In this document: positions 1-6,473 of the stretch, piece after piece
Layout: each line of letters starts with the position of its first letter
Position numbering within the stretch: the first letter of the stretch is position 1
Origin: Thermoplasmatota archaeon
GTDB taxonomy: Archaea; Thermoplasmatota; Thermoplasmata; Halarchaeoplasmatales; Halarchaeoplasmataceae
Direction: 5' to 3'
DNA length: 9,935 nucleotides
NCBI GenBank assembly: GCA_018610025.1
Contig: JAHENW010000102.1
Location: forward strand, 1-9,935
The notes under the pieces: model-generated
Databases searched by the model: none
Told to the model about the DNA's origin: nothing
The model's input: the letters and a program-made list of their open reading frames with translations, nothing else
Made by a program: the position numbers and the translations under genes

Positions 1-1237
1 AAACAAGATCGAGATTGACATCGATGACGAAGAGAGGTTGAAGGAGATCGCGAAGACCGCCATGACCGGGAAATCCATAGAGGGGAACAGGGACAAACTG
101 GCAGAGATAGCCGTTAAAGCGGTGAAACAGGTCGCTGAAAAGGTGGACGATGGATATACCGTAGATATAGACAATATAAAGGTCGAGAAGAAGGCCGGGG
201 CCAGTGTGGATGAAACAGAGATGATCGACGGAATAATACTGGACAAGGAACGCCTACACTCCAGGATGCCAAAGGAGGTCAAGGACGCCAAGATAGCTCT
301 GCTGGACTCCGCCATCGAGATACAGAAGACAGAGGTGGATGCGGAGATAGAGATAACGAATCCTGACCAACTACAGCAGTTCATCGATGAGGAGGAATCC
401 ACCATCAAAAAGATGGTAAAGAGTATTAAGGAGGTGGGTGCCACGGTGGTACTATGTCAGAAGGGCATCGACGATCTGGCGCAACACTACCTGGCCAAAG
501 AAGGGGTCTTCGCCTTACGTAGGGTCAAGAAATCCGATATGAAGAAGTTAGCCAAGGCGACCGGCGGTAGCGTAGTGACCAACCTAAAAGACTTCACCCA
601 GGAGGATATAGGTCATGCCGAATTGGTGCATGAAAAACTTATCGGAGACAGTCACGTGACCTTCGTTGAAGGGGCTTCGAAGGGCAAGGCGGTCTCCCTT
701 TTGCTTAGAGGGGGGACCGAGCACGTTGTCGACGAGTTGGAGAGGGCAACTCACGACGGTTTGAAGGTCGTGGCCGTTGCCATCGAAGACAGGGCCATCC
801 TGCCCGGCGGCGGGGCCATCGAGATAGAGCTGACCAACAGGCTCAAGGATTACGCCGGTACGGTAAAGGGTAGGGAACAGCTGGCTGTGGAGGCCTTCGC
901 CGAGGCCCTGACCATCATACCGAGGACATTGGCCGAGAACGCCGGCCTGGACGGGATAGACGTGCTCATGGATTTAAACAATATACACGAGAAGGACGGG
1001 AAGAAGACTCATGGCATAGAGATAATCAGCGGTGAGGTGTCTGATATGACCGAGAAGAAGGTAGTTGAGCCGTTCAGGGTCAAGAACCAGGAGATACAGG
1101 CAGCCACCGAGGTGGCCAATATGATACTACGAATCGACGACGTCGTTGCTTCAAAAGGCAAAGGCGGAGAAGAAGAGGGTGGTGCTGGAGGCATGCCCGG
1201 CGGAGCGATGCCAGGCGGAATGGGCGGCATGATGTAG
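1..1237 (+). CDS. ths: Thermosome (group II chaperonin) subunit, 5' partial
   Basis: ATP-driven cytosolic chaperonin subunit that assembles into double rings and folds proteins. The frame is open through the left edge (first full codon at base 2), so the TTG at 38 is not the start. About 411 residues are visible against roughly 540-550 for the family. The missing part is the N-terminal equatorial domain with the GDGTT-type ATP motif. What remains runs through the intermediate and apical domains, including the lid region (about bases 340-580), and back into the equatorial domain: ILPGGGAIEIEL (about 797-832) and IIPRTLAENAGLDGID (about 914-961) are chaperonin signatures. The C-terminus is a Glu-Gly linker followed by a Gly/Met/Pro-rich tail ending GGMPGGAMPGGMGGMM, the disordered tail that points into the ring cavity. 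It is followed by a T-rich terminator and a convergent tmk. The family call is secure; which paralog (alpha or beta) cannot be told. Confidence 0.97.
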   Translation, partial: NKIEIDIDDEERLKEIAKTAMTGKSIEGNRDKLAEIAVKAVKQVAEKVDDGYTVDIDNIKVEKKAGASVDETEMIDGIILDKERLHSRMPKEVKDAKIALLDSAIEIQKTEVDAEIEITNPDQLQQFIDEEESTIKKMVKSIKEVGATVVLCQKGIDDLAQHYLAKEGVFALRRVKKSDMKKLAKATGGSVVTNLKDFTQEDIGHAELVHEKLIGDSHVTFVEGASKGKAVSLLLRGGTEHVVDELERATHDGLKVVAVAIEDRAILPGGGAIEIELTNRLKDYAGTVKGREQLAVEAFAEALTIIPRTLAENAGLDGIDVLMDLNNIHEKDGKKTHGIEIISGEVSDMTEKKVVEPFRVKNQEIQAATEVANMILRIDDVVASKGKGGEEEGGAGGMPGGAMPGGMGGMM

Positions 1238-1248
1238 ACCCCTAGAAT

Positions 1249-1278
1249 CCTTTTCTTTTTCTACATTTTTTCTATTTT
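1249..1278 (+). terminator. T-rich transcription terminator of the thermosome gene
   Basis: Several T runs (TTTTCTTTTT, then CATTTTTTCTATTTT) begin about 14 bases after the thermosome stop. There is no stem-loop. Oligo-T tracts of this kind terminate archaeal RNA polymerase. The tract is T-rich only on the plus strand, so it serves the thermosome transcript and not the convergent tmk. Confidence 0.65.
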
Positions 1279-1846
1279 ATATCTCGTCCTTCAAGATAGA
1301 GTAAACCCTTGATTTAACCTCATCTAGGTCCTTTTCAGCATCGATGACCGTCCATCCGAATCTGTCCGCCAGCTCTAGGTAATTATCCCTGACCCTTTTC
1401 AGATAATCGTTATTCTCGTATTTGCTCTTCCTTTCTCTTCCTGATATCCTCTTGAGGGCCGTGTCCACGTCGACCTCGAAAAGAAGTGTCACATCGGGAC
1501 GCAGGATGAAGCGCTGCTGGATATCTATCAGGTAATCGAGTTCTATCTCCTGGCTGGCTGCTTGGTAGGCCGCTGTCGACCCCCAATATCTGTCGCAGAT
1601 GACGGTATATCCCCTTTCTATCGTATCCTTTATCCCTTCAGTGTGCTCCACCCTATCGGCTAGGAAAAGGAAAAGATCGTAATATGGCGAGCTGTCTTCG
1701 TGGACGGATCTTTTAACTAACTTTCCGACATCGGAATCGGTGGGTTCGACGGTGATGTGAACGCCGTCGAATTCCCTTTCTATGTACTTACCCACACTGG
1801 TCTTCCCCGAGCCGTCTATGCCTTCTAGGACCACGAAATCCGCCAT
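1277..1846 (-). CDS. tmk: Thymidylate kinase (dTMP kinase)
   Basis: Phosphorylates dTMP to dTDP with ATP, the step joining thymidylate synthesis to dTTP supply. The product is 189 aa, close to the usual 190-215. It has a Walker A loop GIDGSGKTS (residues 9-17), the DRYWGSTAAYQ segment (85-95) matching the DR(Y)-x-S-x-AYQ substrate-binding motif, and a basic LID segment around GRERKSKYE (136-144). The P-loop has Gly rather than Arg after Asp, and the arginines lie in the LID, as in type II (E. coli-like) enzymes. The start is ATG at 1846. The frame is open 46 codons further upstream, but that would run into the divergent LSm gene, and MADFVVLEGIDG is the natural beta-1/P-loop start. There is no Shine-Dalgarno sequence before the ATG, suggesting a leaderless message. 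It is convergent with the thermosome gene and divergent from LSm. Confidence 0.95.
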   Translation of the reverse strand: MADFVVLEGIDGSGKTSVGKYIEREFDGVHITVEPTDSDVGKLVKRSVHEDSSPYYDLFLFLADRVEHTEGIKDTIERGYTVICDRYWGSTAAYQAASQEIELDYLIDIQQRFILRPDVTLLFEVDVDTALKRISGRERKSKYENNDYLKRVRDNYLELADRFGWTVIDAEKDLDEVKSRVYSILKDEI

Positions 1847-1869
1847 GGATAAAGGATAGAGGCGTACAA

Positions 1870-1912
1870 AATGAGTTTTTTGGTAGTTGCCCGTCAGGGT
1901 TAGTTTTAAGTA
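1870..1912. promoter_or_regulatory. Divergent promoter region of tmk and LSm-L37e
   Basis: The 88-base gap between the two ATGs holds a TATA-like GTTTTAAG (1903-1910, plus strand), about 28 bases before the LSm ATG. This is the spacing expected for a leaderless transcript. For tmk, an A-rich stretch on the minus strand (about 1873-1882) lies at the right distance but is a weak match. Neither gene has a Shine-Dalgarno sequence. The LSm element is the better supported one. Confidence 0.5.
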
Positions 1913-1934
1913 AGGGCAGATAATAATCCTATCC

Positions 1935-2156
1935 ATGGTGGACAACAGACCCCTCTCCGTGTTGAATAGGAACATAGGCAACAACGTGATCGTCGAGCTG
2001 AAGTACGGGAAGGAGTACAGAGGAAAGCTGAGCGGTTACGATCCACACCTGAACCTCGTCATGGAGGATGTAAAGGAGTTCATAAACGGAGAGAAGAACA
2101 AGGAGATGGAGAAGGCCCTGGTGAGAGGGGATAACGTTATATATGTCTCCCCATAG
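1935..2156 (+). CDS. Sm-like archaeal protein (LSm/SmAP)
   Basis: Small RNA-binding protein of 73 aa, the usual size for archaeal SmAPs, expected to form a heptameric ring that binds U-rich RNA. The Sm1 motif is seen as [19 protein letters not shown], followed by HLNLVMED, and the Sm2 motif as [13 protein letters not shown] near the C-terminus (the family's hRGxxV element). The ATG at 1935 is chosen because the Sm fold starts right after it (RPLSVLNRN) and a TATA-like element lies about 28 bases upstream, so the message is probably leaderless. The stop is 11 bases before the L37e ATG. This LSm-L37e pairing is a widely conserved archaeal gene order and supports both calls. Confidence 0.96.
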   Translation: MVDNRPLSVLNRNIGNNVIVELKYGKEYRGKLSGYDPHLNLVMEDVKEFINGEKNKEMEKALVRGDNVIYVSP

Positions 2157-2160
2157 GTGA
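2156..2160 (+). promoter_or_regulatory. Ribosome binding site of L37e
   Basis: GGTGA immediately after the LSm stop (continuing as GGTGAT) matches the anti-Shine-Dalgarno core of archaeal 16S rRNA and lies 7 bases before the ATG at 2168. It fixes the start of this very short gene. Confidence 0.7.
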
Positions 2161-2167
2161 TTTACAT

Positions 2168-2335
2168 ATGAGTAAAGGTACGTCTTCCAAGGGAAAGAAG
2201 AATAAAGGCAAGACACACATAAAATGCAGGCGATGCGGAAAGAAATCCTTCAATGTGAATAAGGGATTCTGTGCCGCCTGTGGATTCGGTAAGAGTGCCA
2301 AGAGAAAGGATTATAACTGGGCCAAGGACCATTGA
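2168..2335 (+). CDS. rpl37e: 50S ribosomal protein L37e
   Basis: Large-subunit ribosomal protein with a zinc ribbon. The gene is only 55 codons long and easily missed. The product begins [15 protein letters not shown], a basic tail, and has two cysteine pairs, CRRC (residues 20-23) and CAAC (35-38), which are the four zinc ligands of L37e. Between and after them are the family's K-S-F-N-V-N-K-G-F and the C-terminal S-A-K-R-K-D-Y-N-W motifs. The GGTGAT ribosome binding site and the upstream LSm gene, its usual partner, confirm the start. Size and composition match the family, and it is probably cotranscribed with LSm. A T-rich terminator follows. Confidence 0.97.
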   Translation: MSKGTSSKGKKNKGKTHIKCRRCGKKSFNVNKGFCAACGFGKSAKRKDYNWAKDH

Positions 2336-2342
2336 AGTGAAG

Positions 2343-2359
2343 TCTTTTTTACTTATTTC
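2343..2359 (+). terminator. T-rich terminator after L37e
   Basis: A run of six T (2345-2350) followed by ACTTATTT begins about 10 bases after the L37e stop. There is no hairpin. It is consistent with archaeal oligo-T termination separating the LSm-L37e unit from the antiporter operon. Confidence 0.5.
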
Positions 2360-2363
2360 ATCC

Positions 2364-2391
2364 AAAAGAATAATATCCCATCTCTAAATAC
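2364..2391 (+). promoter_or_regulatory. Candidate promoter of the Mnh/Mrp operon
   Basis: The 70-base gap before mnhE has an A-rich element leading into TAATAT (2371-2376) and a second AT-rich element, CTAAATA (2384-2390). The first is placed for a start site just ahead of the ATG at 2406. The match to a TATA box is modest. This gap is the only space for a promoter upstream of the eight overlapping genes. Confidence 0.35.
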
Positions 2392-2405
2392 AGTATCGAA
2401 AAGAG

Positions 2406-3011
2406 ATGAGCAGGGTAACTTTTTACCTTAGGGAGCGGATAGAGGAGATCAAAAGCAGGTACGAGTTAGAGAGACAGGAGAGCAAGAAACTCCCTAAAGA
2501 AGAAAAGATGATCCTTACCTGGATAATCATATTGATATTTTGGTTCATAGTGAGTGGTGAGTTCTACTGGCAGAACATGTTGGTGGGCGGTATTGTCGCA
2601 CTGATAATATCGTCTTTCATGTACGAAAATCTCACTGACGACTTGAGATGCAGAGGCAGCCTGGTCAGGAAGATCCTATTTCTATCGTTCATACAGATCC
2701 CCCAGTACATATTCATAATGATCTTCCAGGTCGTAGAGAGCAACTTTCGGGTGGCGAAGCACGCGATATTTTTGGATATAGATCCAGGGATAATCAGGAT
2801 AGAGACGGACCTCCGCTCGGAGACGGGGACAACTCTCCTATCCAATTCTATCACATTGACCCCCGGTACTCTGACCATCGATGTCAGTAAGAAGCTCGAT
2901 AAGACATATCTGTATGTCCACTGGATAGATGTAAAAACGCTGAATATGAAAAAAGCGGGAGATGAGATAAAAGGAGATGTGGAAAGGTGGTTGAAGAAAA
3001 TATTCTGGTAG
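2406..3011 (+). CDS. mnhE: Mrp/Mnh Na+/H+ antiporter subunit E (MbhA-like)
   Basis: Small membrane subunit of the multisubunit cation/proton antiporter, and the first gene of the operon. The family signature is clear: SGEFYWQNMLVGG (residues 50-62) in the first hairpin and SNSITLTPGTLTIDVS (146-161) in the soluble C-terminal part, followed by LYVHWIDV. There are about three membrane segments (about 36-50, 58-73, 88-107). At 201 aa it is longer than the usual 155-170, because about 34 very charged residues (R, E, K-rich) precede the first membrane segment. An internal ATG at 2508 would give the usual length. ATG 2406 is kept because the frame is open and it lies just after the candidate promoter. 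The gene overlaps mnhF by 25 bases. Confidence 0.94.
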   Translation: MSRVTFYLRERIEEIKSRYELERQESKKLPKEEKMILTWIIILIFWFIVSGEFYWQNMLVGGIVALIISSFMYENLTDDLRCRGSLVRKILFLSFIQIPQYIFIMIFQVVESNFRVAKHAIFLDIDPGIIRIETDLRSETGTTLLSNSITLTPGTLTIDVSKKLDKTYLYVHWIDVKTLNMKKAGDEIKGDVERWLKKIFW

Positions 3012-3268
3012 ACCCTTTGGGGTTGGCGATAATCGTACTCCTTTTGACCAGTTTCATCCTGATATACAGGGTGATCGCCGGTCCGACCCTCCCCGATAGG
3101 ATCGTGGGGCTTAACACCATCACCACCAAGATAGTGGTCGTTATAGCCCTTCTCTCCGTTCTCCTAAAAGAATATTACTTGATAGATCTAGCCATCGTTC
3201 TTCTCCTGGTGAATGCAGTCGGTGGCCTCATATTCTCGAAGCACTTTGAAAAGGAGGGGGAGAGATGA
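2987..3268 (+). CDS. mnhF: Mrp/Mnh antiporter subunit F (MbhB-like)
   Basis: Small hydrophobic subunit of 93 aa with three membrane segments (about residues 10-28, 44-60, 65-83). The family motif is YRVIAGPTLPDRIVGLNTI (27-45): GPT-x-x-DR is nearly invariant in MrpF/MbhB. After DR-x-x-x-L the family usually has Asp, and here it is Asn43. The start is GTG at 2987, within the end of mnhE, with GGAGAT (2973-2978) upstream; no ATG in this frame gives the complete first helix. The last four bases overlap the mnhG start (ATGA), so translation is probably coupled. It belongs to the ion-translocating membrane module. Confidence 0.94.
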   Translation: MVEENILVDPLGLAIIVLLLTSFILIYRVIAGPTLPDRIVGLNTITTKIVVVIALLSVLLKEYYLIDLAIVLLLVNAVGGLIFSKHFEKEGER

Positions 3269-3582
3269 TAATCGAGTATACCCTTCTAGCCATCGGCCTA
3301 TCCATAATGATCTTCGGCATGCTGGGAGTGTTGAGATTTCCGGACGTATTCTCCAGACTCCATGCCTCTACAAAATGTGATACTGGAGGGGCGATGAGTA
3401 TATTGATAGCTACCGCTTTACTCATCGATACGCCCTTCATGATAAAAGTGAAGATCTTGATACTCACGTTCTTCATAGTCATGCTCAATCCGATGATCTC
3501 TCATGCCATAGCTAGAGGGGCACATAAAGCGGGAGTAAAACCTGAAGTGGAGGTGGATATGTATGCTAGGGATAATCCATGA
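3265..3582 (+). CDS. mnhG: Mrp/Mnh antiporter subunit G (MbhC-like)
   Basis: Membrane subunit of 105 aa with three helices. The family signature GMLGVLRFPDVFSRLHASTK (residues 18-37) is complete, and so is the third-helix end NPMISHAIARGAHKAG (73-88). The usual length is 100-130. The start is ATG at 3265, overlapping the mnhF stop as ATGA, with AAGGAGG (3251-3257) at a good distance. The C-terminal tail is hydrophilic and overlaps the next gene by 20 bases. It is one of the three small subunits (E, F, G) that sit together at the Na+-path end of Mrp and Mbh structures, a family-level inference. Confidence 0.95.
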   Translation: MIIEYTLLAIGLSIMIFGMLGVLRFPDVFSRLHASTKCDTGGAMSILIATALLIDTPFMIKVKILILTFFIVMLNPMISHAIARGAHKAGVKPEVEVDMYARDNP

Positions 3583-3811
3583 AGTGATTCTCATAGCGAT
3601 GATTATCCTTGCCCTGCTGATCGTTGAGGAAGATAATCTACTAGCTGCGGTGATCGAACTCGCCATGCTCAGCGTTTTCTTGGTCATCATAATGTTTCAG
3701 CTGAAAGCTCCTGATGTGGCACTCTCGGCAACGGTGATAGGCGCCCTGATGATCGGCATCTTCATATATACTATAGAGGGGGTGAAAGGATCAAAATCAA
3801 AAAGCGCATAG
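3563..3811 (+). CDS. MbhD-like subunit (DUF4040; counterpart of an MrpA C-terminal domain)
   Basis: Hydrophobic protein of 82 aa with three predicted helices (about residues 3-20, 27-46, 52-71). The segment EEDNLLAAVIELAMLSVFLV, followed by KAPDVALSATVIGA (48-61), matches DUF4040/MbhD, which in bacteria is fused into the C-terminal part of MrpA. In thermococcal Mbh/Mbx-type clusters it is a separate gene after the MrpG homolog, as here. The family usually reads APDVA-x-T-E-A-x-x-G, and here S55-A56 replace the Thr-Glu pair. The start is ATG 3563, preceded by GGAGGTGGAT (3549-3558), one of the best ribosome binding sites in the window. It overlaps mnhG by 20 bases. A non-antiporter role is unlikely given the position. 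Confidence 0.87.
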   Translation: MLGIIHEVILIAMIILALLIVEEDNLLAAVIELAMLSVFLVIIMFQLKAPDVALSATVIGALMIGIFIYTIEGVKGSKSKSA

Positions 3812-4077
3812 TGGCTCTTTTATTGGTATTGATACTTGCTTCTATCCTATTACCGCTCGATTATTCGAGGGAACGGAGCGACAGTTATGAACACTATGTT
3901 TCGAATTGGGAGGATGTGGGTATAAGCAATGTAGTCGCGTCGATACTTACGGACTGGAGAGCGTACGATACCTTGGGGGAAACAGTGGTTCTATTCACGG
4001 CTGTTTACGGGGTTTATATCCTCCTCAGGGGTAAAAGGAAGGAAAAGGAGGGTGAGGATGGGGGTGAAAAAGGATGA
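3811..4077 (+). CDS. MbhE-like subunit (counterpart of the MrpA C-terminal end)
   Basis: Protein of 88 aa as called, with a first helix (about residues 2-15), a polar stretch, a second helix (57-72) and a charged tail rich in K, E and G. The motif ISNVVASILTDWRAYDTLGE (38-57) plus TVVLFTA matches the MbhE domain found at the C-terminus of bacterial MrpA; the DTLGE glutamate is typical. The GTG start at 3811 overlaps the previous stop by one base (TAGTG), which suits termination-reinitiation. The frame stays open upstream and encodes a basic stretch (E-R-I-K-I-K-K-R-I) that would make a natural N-terminus, but no standard start codon lies there. The true start may therefore be unusual. The stop overlaps mnhB as ATGA. 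Confidence 0.86.
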   Translation: MALLLVLILASILLPLDYSRERSDSYEHYVSNWEDVGISNVVASILTDWRAYDTLGETVVLFTAVYGVYILLRGKRKEKEGEDGGEKG

Positions 4078-4496
4078 GGATGTCCTCCATCGTCAGGAAC
4101 AGTTCGAGGCTGGTTTCTCCTTTCTTAGTTGCCTATGGTGCTTACCTCATAATACACGGCCATATCTCCCCGGGTGGAGGATTTCAGGGAGGTGTGATAC
4201 TGTCAGTCAGCGTTATCTTGTTGATAACCTCCCACGGTTATAAGGCGGTGCGGAAGGCGTTCAGCGTTAGACTGGTGAAGATAGTCGAGAGTATGTCCGC
4301 ACTGTTGATAATCATGATATCGTTGATCGGTTTGATCTTTGGAACGTATTTTTTTAATTTCCTGAGAGGAGGAGAGCCAGGAACACTTTTCAGCGGGGGT
4401 ACCGTGGTCCTGCTGAACATCTTGATAGGATTGGAGATCGGAGCCGCATTCACCCTTTTATTCTATGTCCTGCTGAGGTGGACGGAAAGTGATTGA
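4074..4496 (+). CDS. mnhB: Mrp/Mnh antiporter subunit B (MbhF-like)
   Basis: Membrane subunit of 140 aa with four helices (about residues 12-28, 37-53, 71-92, 112-134). The signature GHISPGGGFQGGVI (29-42) is the hallmark of MrpB, and NILIGLEIGAAFTLLF (115-130) matches the conserved last helix. Length is normal (about 135-145). The first ATG at 4074 overlaps the previous stop (ATGA), with GGGGTGA (4061-4067) 6 bases upstream. A second in-frame ATG at 4080 is also possible and would change only two residues. It overlaps mnhC by 8 bases. In Mrp complexes MrpB packs against the MrpA C-terminal domains, here the two preceding separate proteins. Confidence 0.94.
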   Translation: MRMSSIVRNSSRLVSPFLVAYGAYLIIHGHISPGGGFQGGVILSVSVILLITSHGYKAVRKAFSVRLVKIVESMSALLIIMISLIGLIFGTYFFNFLRGGEPGTLFSGGTVVLLNILIGLEIGAAFTLLFYVLLRWTESD

Positions 4497-4806
4497 GTCC
4501 ATAACAGGCGGTTATCTGAACGCCGAGTTGGCCGGGGTGATATTACTCCTGATAGGCCTTTACGGTCTGATAATCAACAGGGACCTGATCAAACAGGTGA
4601 TCTCCATCAACGTTTTATCAACCGGTGTGTTCCTTTTCTTTACGAGCTTAGGCCACGTCTCGGGAGGCAACGTGCCCCTTATAATGAATACCGATATGGT
4701 CGACCCGCTGCCAGCTACACTTATGCTGACCACGTTGGTCATAGATGTGGCGGAAACGGCCTTGGCCCTAGCACTGATACTGAGGATGAGGGAGGATGAA
4801 GAATGA
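4489..4806 (+). CDS. mnhC: Mrp/Mnh antiporter subunit C (MbhG/NuoK-like)
   Basis: NuoK-type subunit of 105 aa with three helices (about residues 13-29, 36-54, 76-98), of typical length for MrpC (about 100-115). Family features are NRDLIKQVISINVLSTGV (30-47) and DPLPATLMLTTLVIDVAETA (72-91). The family motif is usually DPLPQALVLTAIVI; here Gln is Ala. The third helix carries Asp86 and Glu89, while many MrpC proteins have uncharged residues there. Complex I NuoK has a conserved Glu in a comparable place, so these may be proton-path residues (inference). The start is GTG 4489, with GAGGTGG (4475-4481) upstream and an 8-base overlap with mnhB. The stop overlaps mnhD as ATGA. Confidence 0.93.
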   Translation: MIESITGGYLNAELAGVILLLIGLYGLIINRDLIKQVISINVLSTGVFLFFTSLGHVSGGNVPLIMNTDMVDPLPATLMLTTLVIDVAETALALALILRMREDEE

Positions 4807-6356
4807 TACCGCTGATCATCGTTTTACCCCTCCTGTTCGCTTTCTGTGGATTCGTAGTGAGTGCATTTGAATCACATGAAAATCACATCAAATCGATATT
4901 TTTGATGGGTATCTTTTCCCCCTGGCCAATCTTCATCCTGAATATGAACGATTATCCAGTAGAGACCGTTTTAGGGGGATGGTCGAGGATAGCTGGAATC
5001 GAACTTGGCTTGGGTATGTTGAATCATTATTTTATCTTGGGCAGTCTCATCGTTTTTTCTCTGGTCGGCGTGTACAGTCTATCTTATTTCGAAGATGACG
5101 GTCAGAAAGATGGTCCTATCCCGGGGAAACGGATGTTCCCGCTCATCCTCTTACTTTACAGTGGAATACTCGGCAGTTTCTTGACGAGGGACCTCTTCAA
5201 TTTCTATATCTACATGGAGATTGCGTCGATATCGTCCATCATACTTGTGGCCTGTTCGAATGCTGAAGGGGCCAAACGTGCATCTTACAGGTATCTGATG
5301 TTGTTCTTCCTTTCTTCATTCCTCTTCATCTTCTCCATAGGTATCATATACGTAAAAATGGGGACCCTAAATTTTGAGTTGATAGAACAGAACCTGGTCA
5401 TGAGCAGGGAGATCAAGGCGGCGATAGTCATAGCCTTCGTAGCCTTCATCACCAAGGCGGGGGTCTTCCCCCTGTACTTCTGGCTGCCCAGCGCACATTC
5501 TAAGGCGGACACACCGGTGAGTGCTCTGTTGTCCGGCGTGACCGTGAAGGTACCGATCTTCGGGATGCTCTTGTTTTTAGAATACACCAGCATCGAGTTC
5601 TTGACCGTTCCCCTCATGATAGTAGCTTTCTCGTCGATACTGTTCGGGATCGGTATGGCCCTTCTACAGAGCAACGTGAAAAAGTTATTGGCCTACCATA
5701 CAGTTTCTCAGATGGGCTATGTTCTGTTGGGTGTGGCTACATTGAATGTCTTTGCCGCTGCACACTATGCCTTTGCCCATACGCTCTTCAAAGCTGGCTT
5801 GTTCCTTGCTGTAGGTGTGTTGATATCCAAGCAGGGTACTAAAGACCTAGATGACCTGACCTCTGGTAACAATACTGTCCTGATGTTTTCCCTGATAGTA
5901 CTTACCTTGGCCATCGGAGGGGTCTCGCCCTTGATCGGTGCCTTCGGAAAACACGAGATCTTGCTGGGATTATCTGGGATGAGTTTTTACCTCTTTTATA
6001 TGGGCTCGATAGGAACATTGGTCTCCTTCATCAAACTAGACTATAAGCTATTCGATCTGAGTGTTAAGCATCTCGGTAAATTCATCCCGAGCGTACAGGA
6101 GATCACCGCCTTTATAATGGCGTTACTGACCGTCTTATTCGGCATATATCATTATCCTAAATTCAATCTCCTCGACCTGGCGTTGATGGGTATAGCGGTG
6201 GCCCTCTTCCTTCTGTTTAAACACATCGATCTGTTCGAGAAGAATATGCCACACTATTTTAGTAGGGATGTAAAGGGACTGGGCAGCGAGATCAACCTTT
6301 ACACCTCGATATTCGTTCTAGTCAATTTGACAGTCTTGATCTATGTCCTTTATTGA
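4803..6356 (+). CDS. mnhD: Mrp/Mnh antiporter subunit D, copy 1 (MbhH/NuoN-like)
   Basis: Large antiporter-like subunit, 517 aa, about 14 helices, of the NuoL/M/N family (Proton_antipo_M). It carries H+ or Na+ across the membrane. Conserved half-channel residues are visible: Glu139 in RDLFNFYIYMEIAS, Lys218 in TKAGVFPLYFWLP, Lys249 in SGVTVKVPIFGM, His299 in LAYHTVSQMGYV, Lys330 in HTLFKAGLF and Lys383 in LIGAFGKHEIL. The usual LPDAH motif is LPSAH here (Ser230). The start is ATG 4803, overlapping mnhC as ATGA, with GGAGG (4791-4795) upstream. Length matches MrpD/MbhH, and there is no NuoL-type lateral-helix extension. It is the last gene of the overlapping operon; a paralog follows after 117 bases. 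Confidence 0.95.
   Translation: MIPLIIVLPLLFAFCGFVVSAFESHENHIKSIFLMGIFSPWPIFILNMNDYPVETVLGGWSRIAGIELGLGMLNHYFILGSLIVFSLVGVYSLSYFEDDGQKDGPIPGKRMFPLILLLYSGILGSFLTRDLFNFYIYMEIASISSIILVACSNAEGAKRASYRYLMLFFLSSFLFIFSIGIIYVKMGTLNFELIEQNLVMSREIKAAIVIAFVAFITKAGVFPLYFWLPSAHSKADTPVSALLSGVTVKVPIFGMLLFLEYTSIEFLTVPLMIVAFSSILFGIGMALLQSNVKKLLAYHTVSQMGYVLLGVATLNVFAAAHYAFAHTLFKAGLFLAVGVLISKQGTKDLDDLTSGNNTVLMFSLIVLTLAIGGVSPLIGAFGKHEILLGLSGMSFYLFYMGSIGTLVSFIKLDYKLFDLSVKHLGKFIPSVQEITAFIMALLTVLFGIYHYPKFNLLDLALMGIAVALFLLFKHIDLFEKNMPHYFSRDVKGLGSEINLYTSIFVLVNLTVLIYVLY
4954..4996 (+). repeat. 43-bp exact repeat, copy in mnhD1
   Basis: This stretch encodes the PVETVLGGWSRIAG segment and is identical, base for base, to 6625-6667 in the second mnhD. 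The flanking sequence is clearly diverged, with mismatches directly at both ends. Confidence 0.9.
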
Positions 6357-6395
6357 TATCTTCATCATCTTCGAGACTTCGATACTAAAGCTTGG

Positions 6396-6413
6396 AAAAC
6401 AACGTTATATACC
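6396..6413 (+). promoter_or_regulatory. Candidate promoter of the second mnhD (upstream element)
   Basis: GTTATATA (6404-6411), preceded by the purine/A-rich GGAAAACAAC, resembles a BRE plus TATA box. It would place transcription start near 6435, leaving a leader of about 40 bases that includes the GGGGAG ribosome binding site. A second TATA-like element, TATATAAA (6448-6455), lies nearer the gene and would give an almost leaderless message. Either suggests that the second mnhD can be transcribed apart from the main operon. Confidence 0.45.
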
Positions 6414-6462
6414 ACGTCGTTCATAATAAAGTCTAACGATGATCGAGTATATAAAGTTGAGA

Positions 6463-6468
6463 GGGGAG
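6463..6468 (+). promoter_or_regulatory. Ribosome binding site of the second mnhD
   Basis: GGGGAG lies 5 bases before the ATG at 6474 and decides this start. The surrounding bases resemble the 3' end of mnhC ahead of the first mnhD. Confidence 0.55.
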
Positions 6469-6473
6469 AGAGA

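Noticed and set aside
1009..1230. Proline-rich ORF on the minus strand
   Set aside because: It is the antisense of the Gly/Met-rich thermosome tail. The composition is explained by the reverse strand of GGC/ATG repeats.
1847..1984. Upstream extension of thymidylate kinase to 1984
   Set aside because: It would cover the divergent promoter and the start of LSm, and it adds residues before the canonical first beta strand and P-loop.
1929..2216. 95-aa minus-strand ORF
   Set aside because: It is antisense to LSm, with no domain or start signal.
2162..2365. 67-aa minus-strand ORF
   Set aside because: It is a shadow of L37e, whose zinc-ribbon cysteines, ribosome binding site and gene context are clear on the plus strand.
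4052..4243. 63-aa plus-strand ORF overlapping mnhB
   Set aside because: It is in a different frame from mnhB, whose GHISPGGGFQGG signature covers the same bases.
5285..5674. 129-aa minus-strand ORF
   Set aside because: It lies entirely inside mnhD copy 1 and has no recognisable pattern; it is a shadow of the hydrophobic coding strand.
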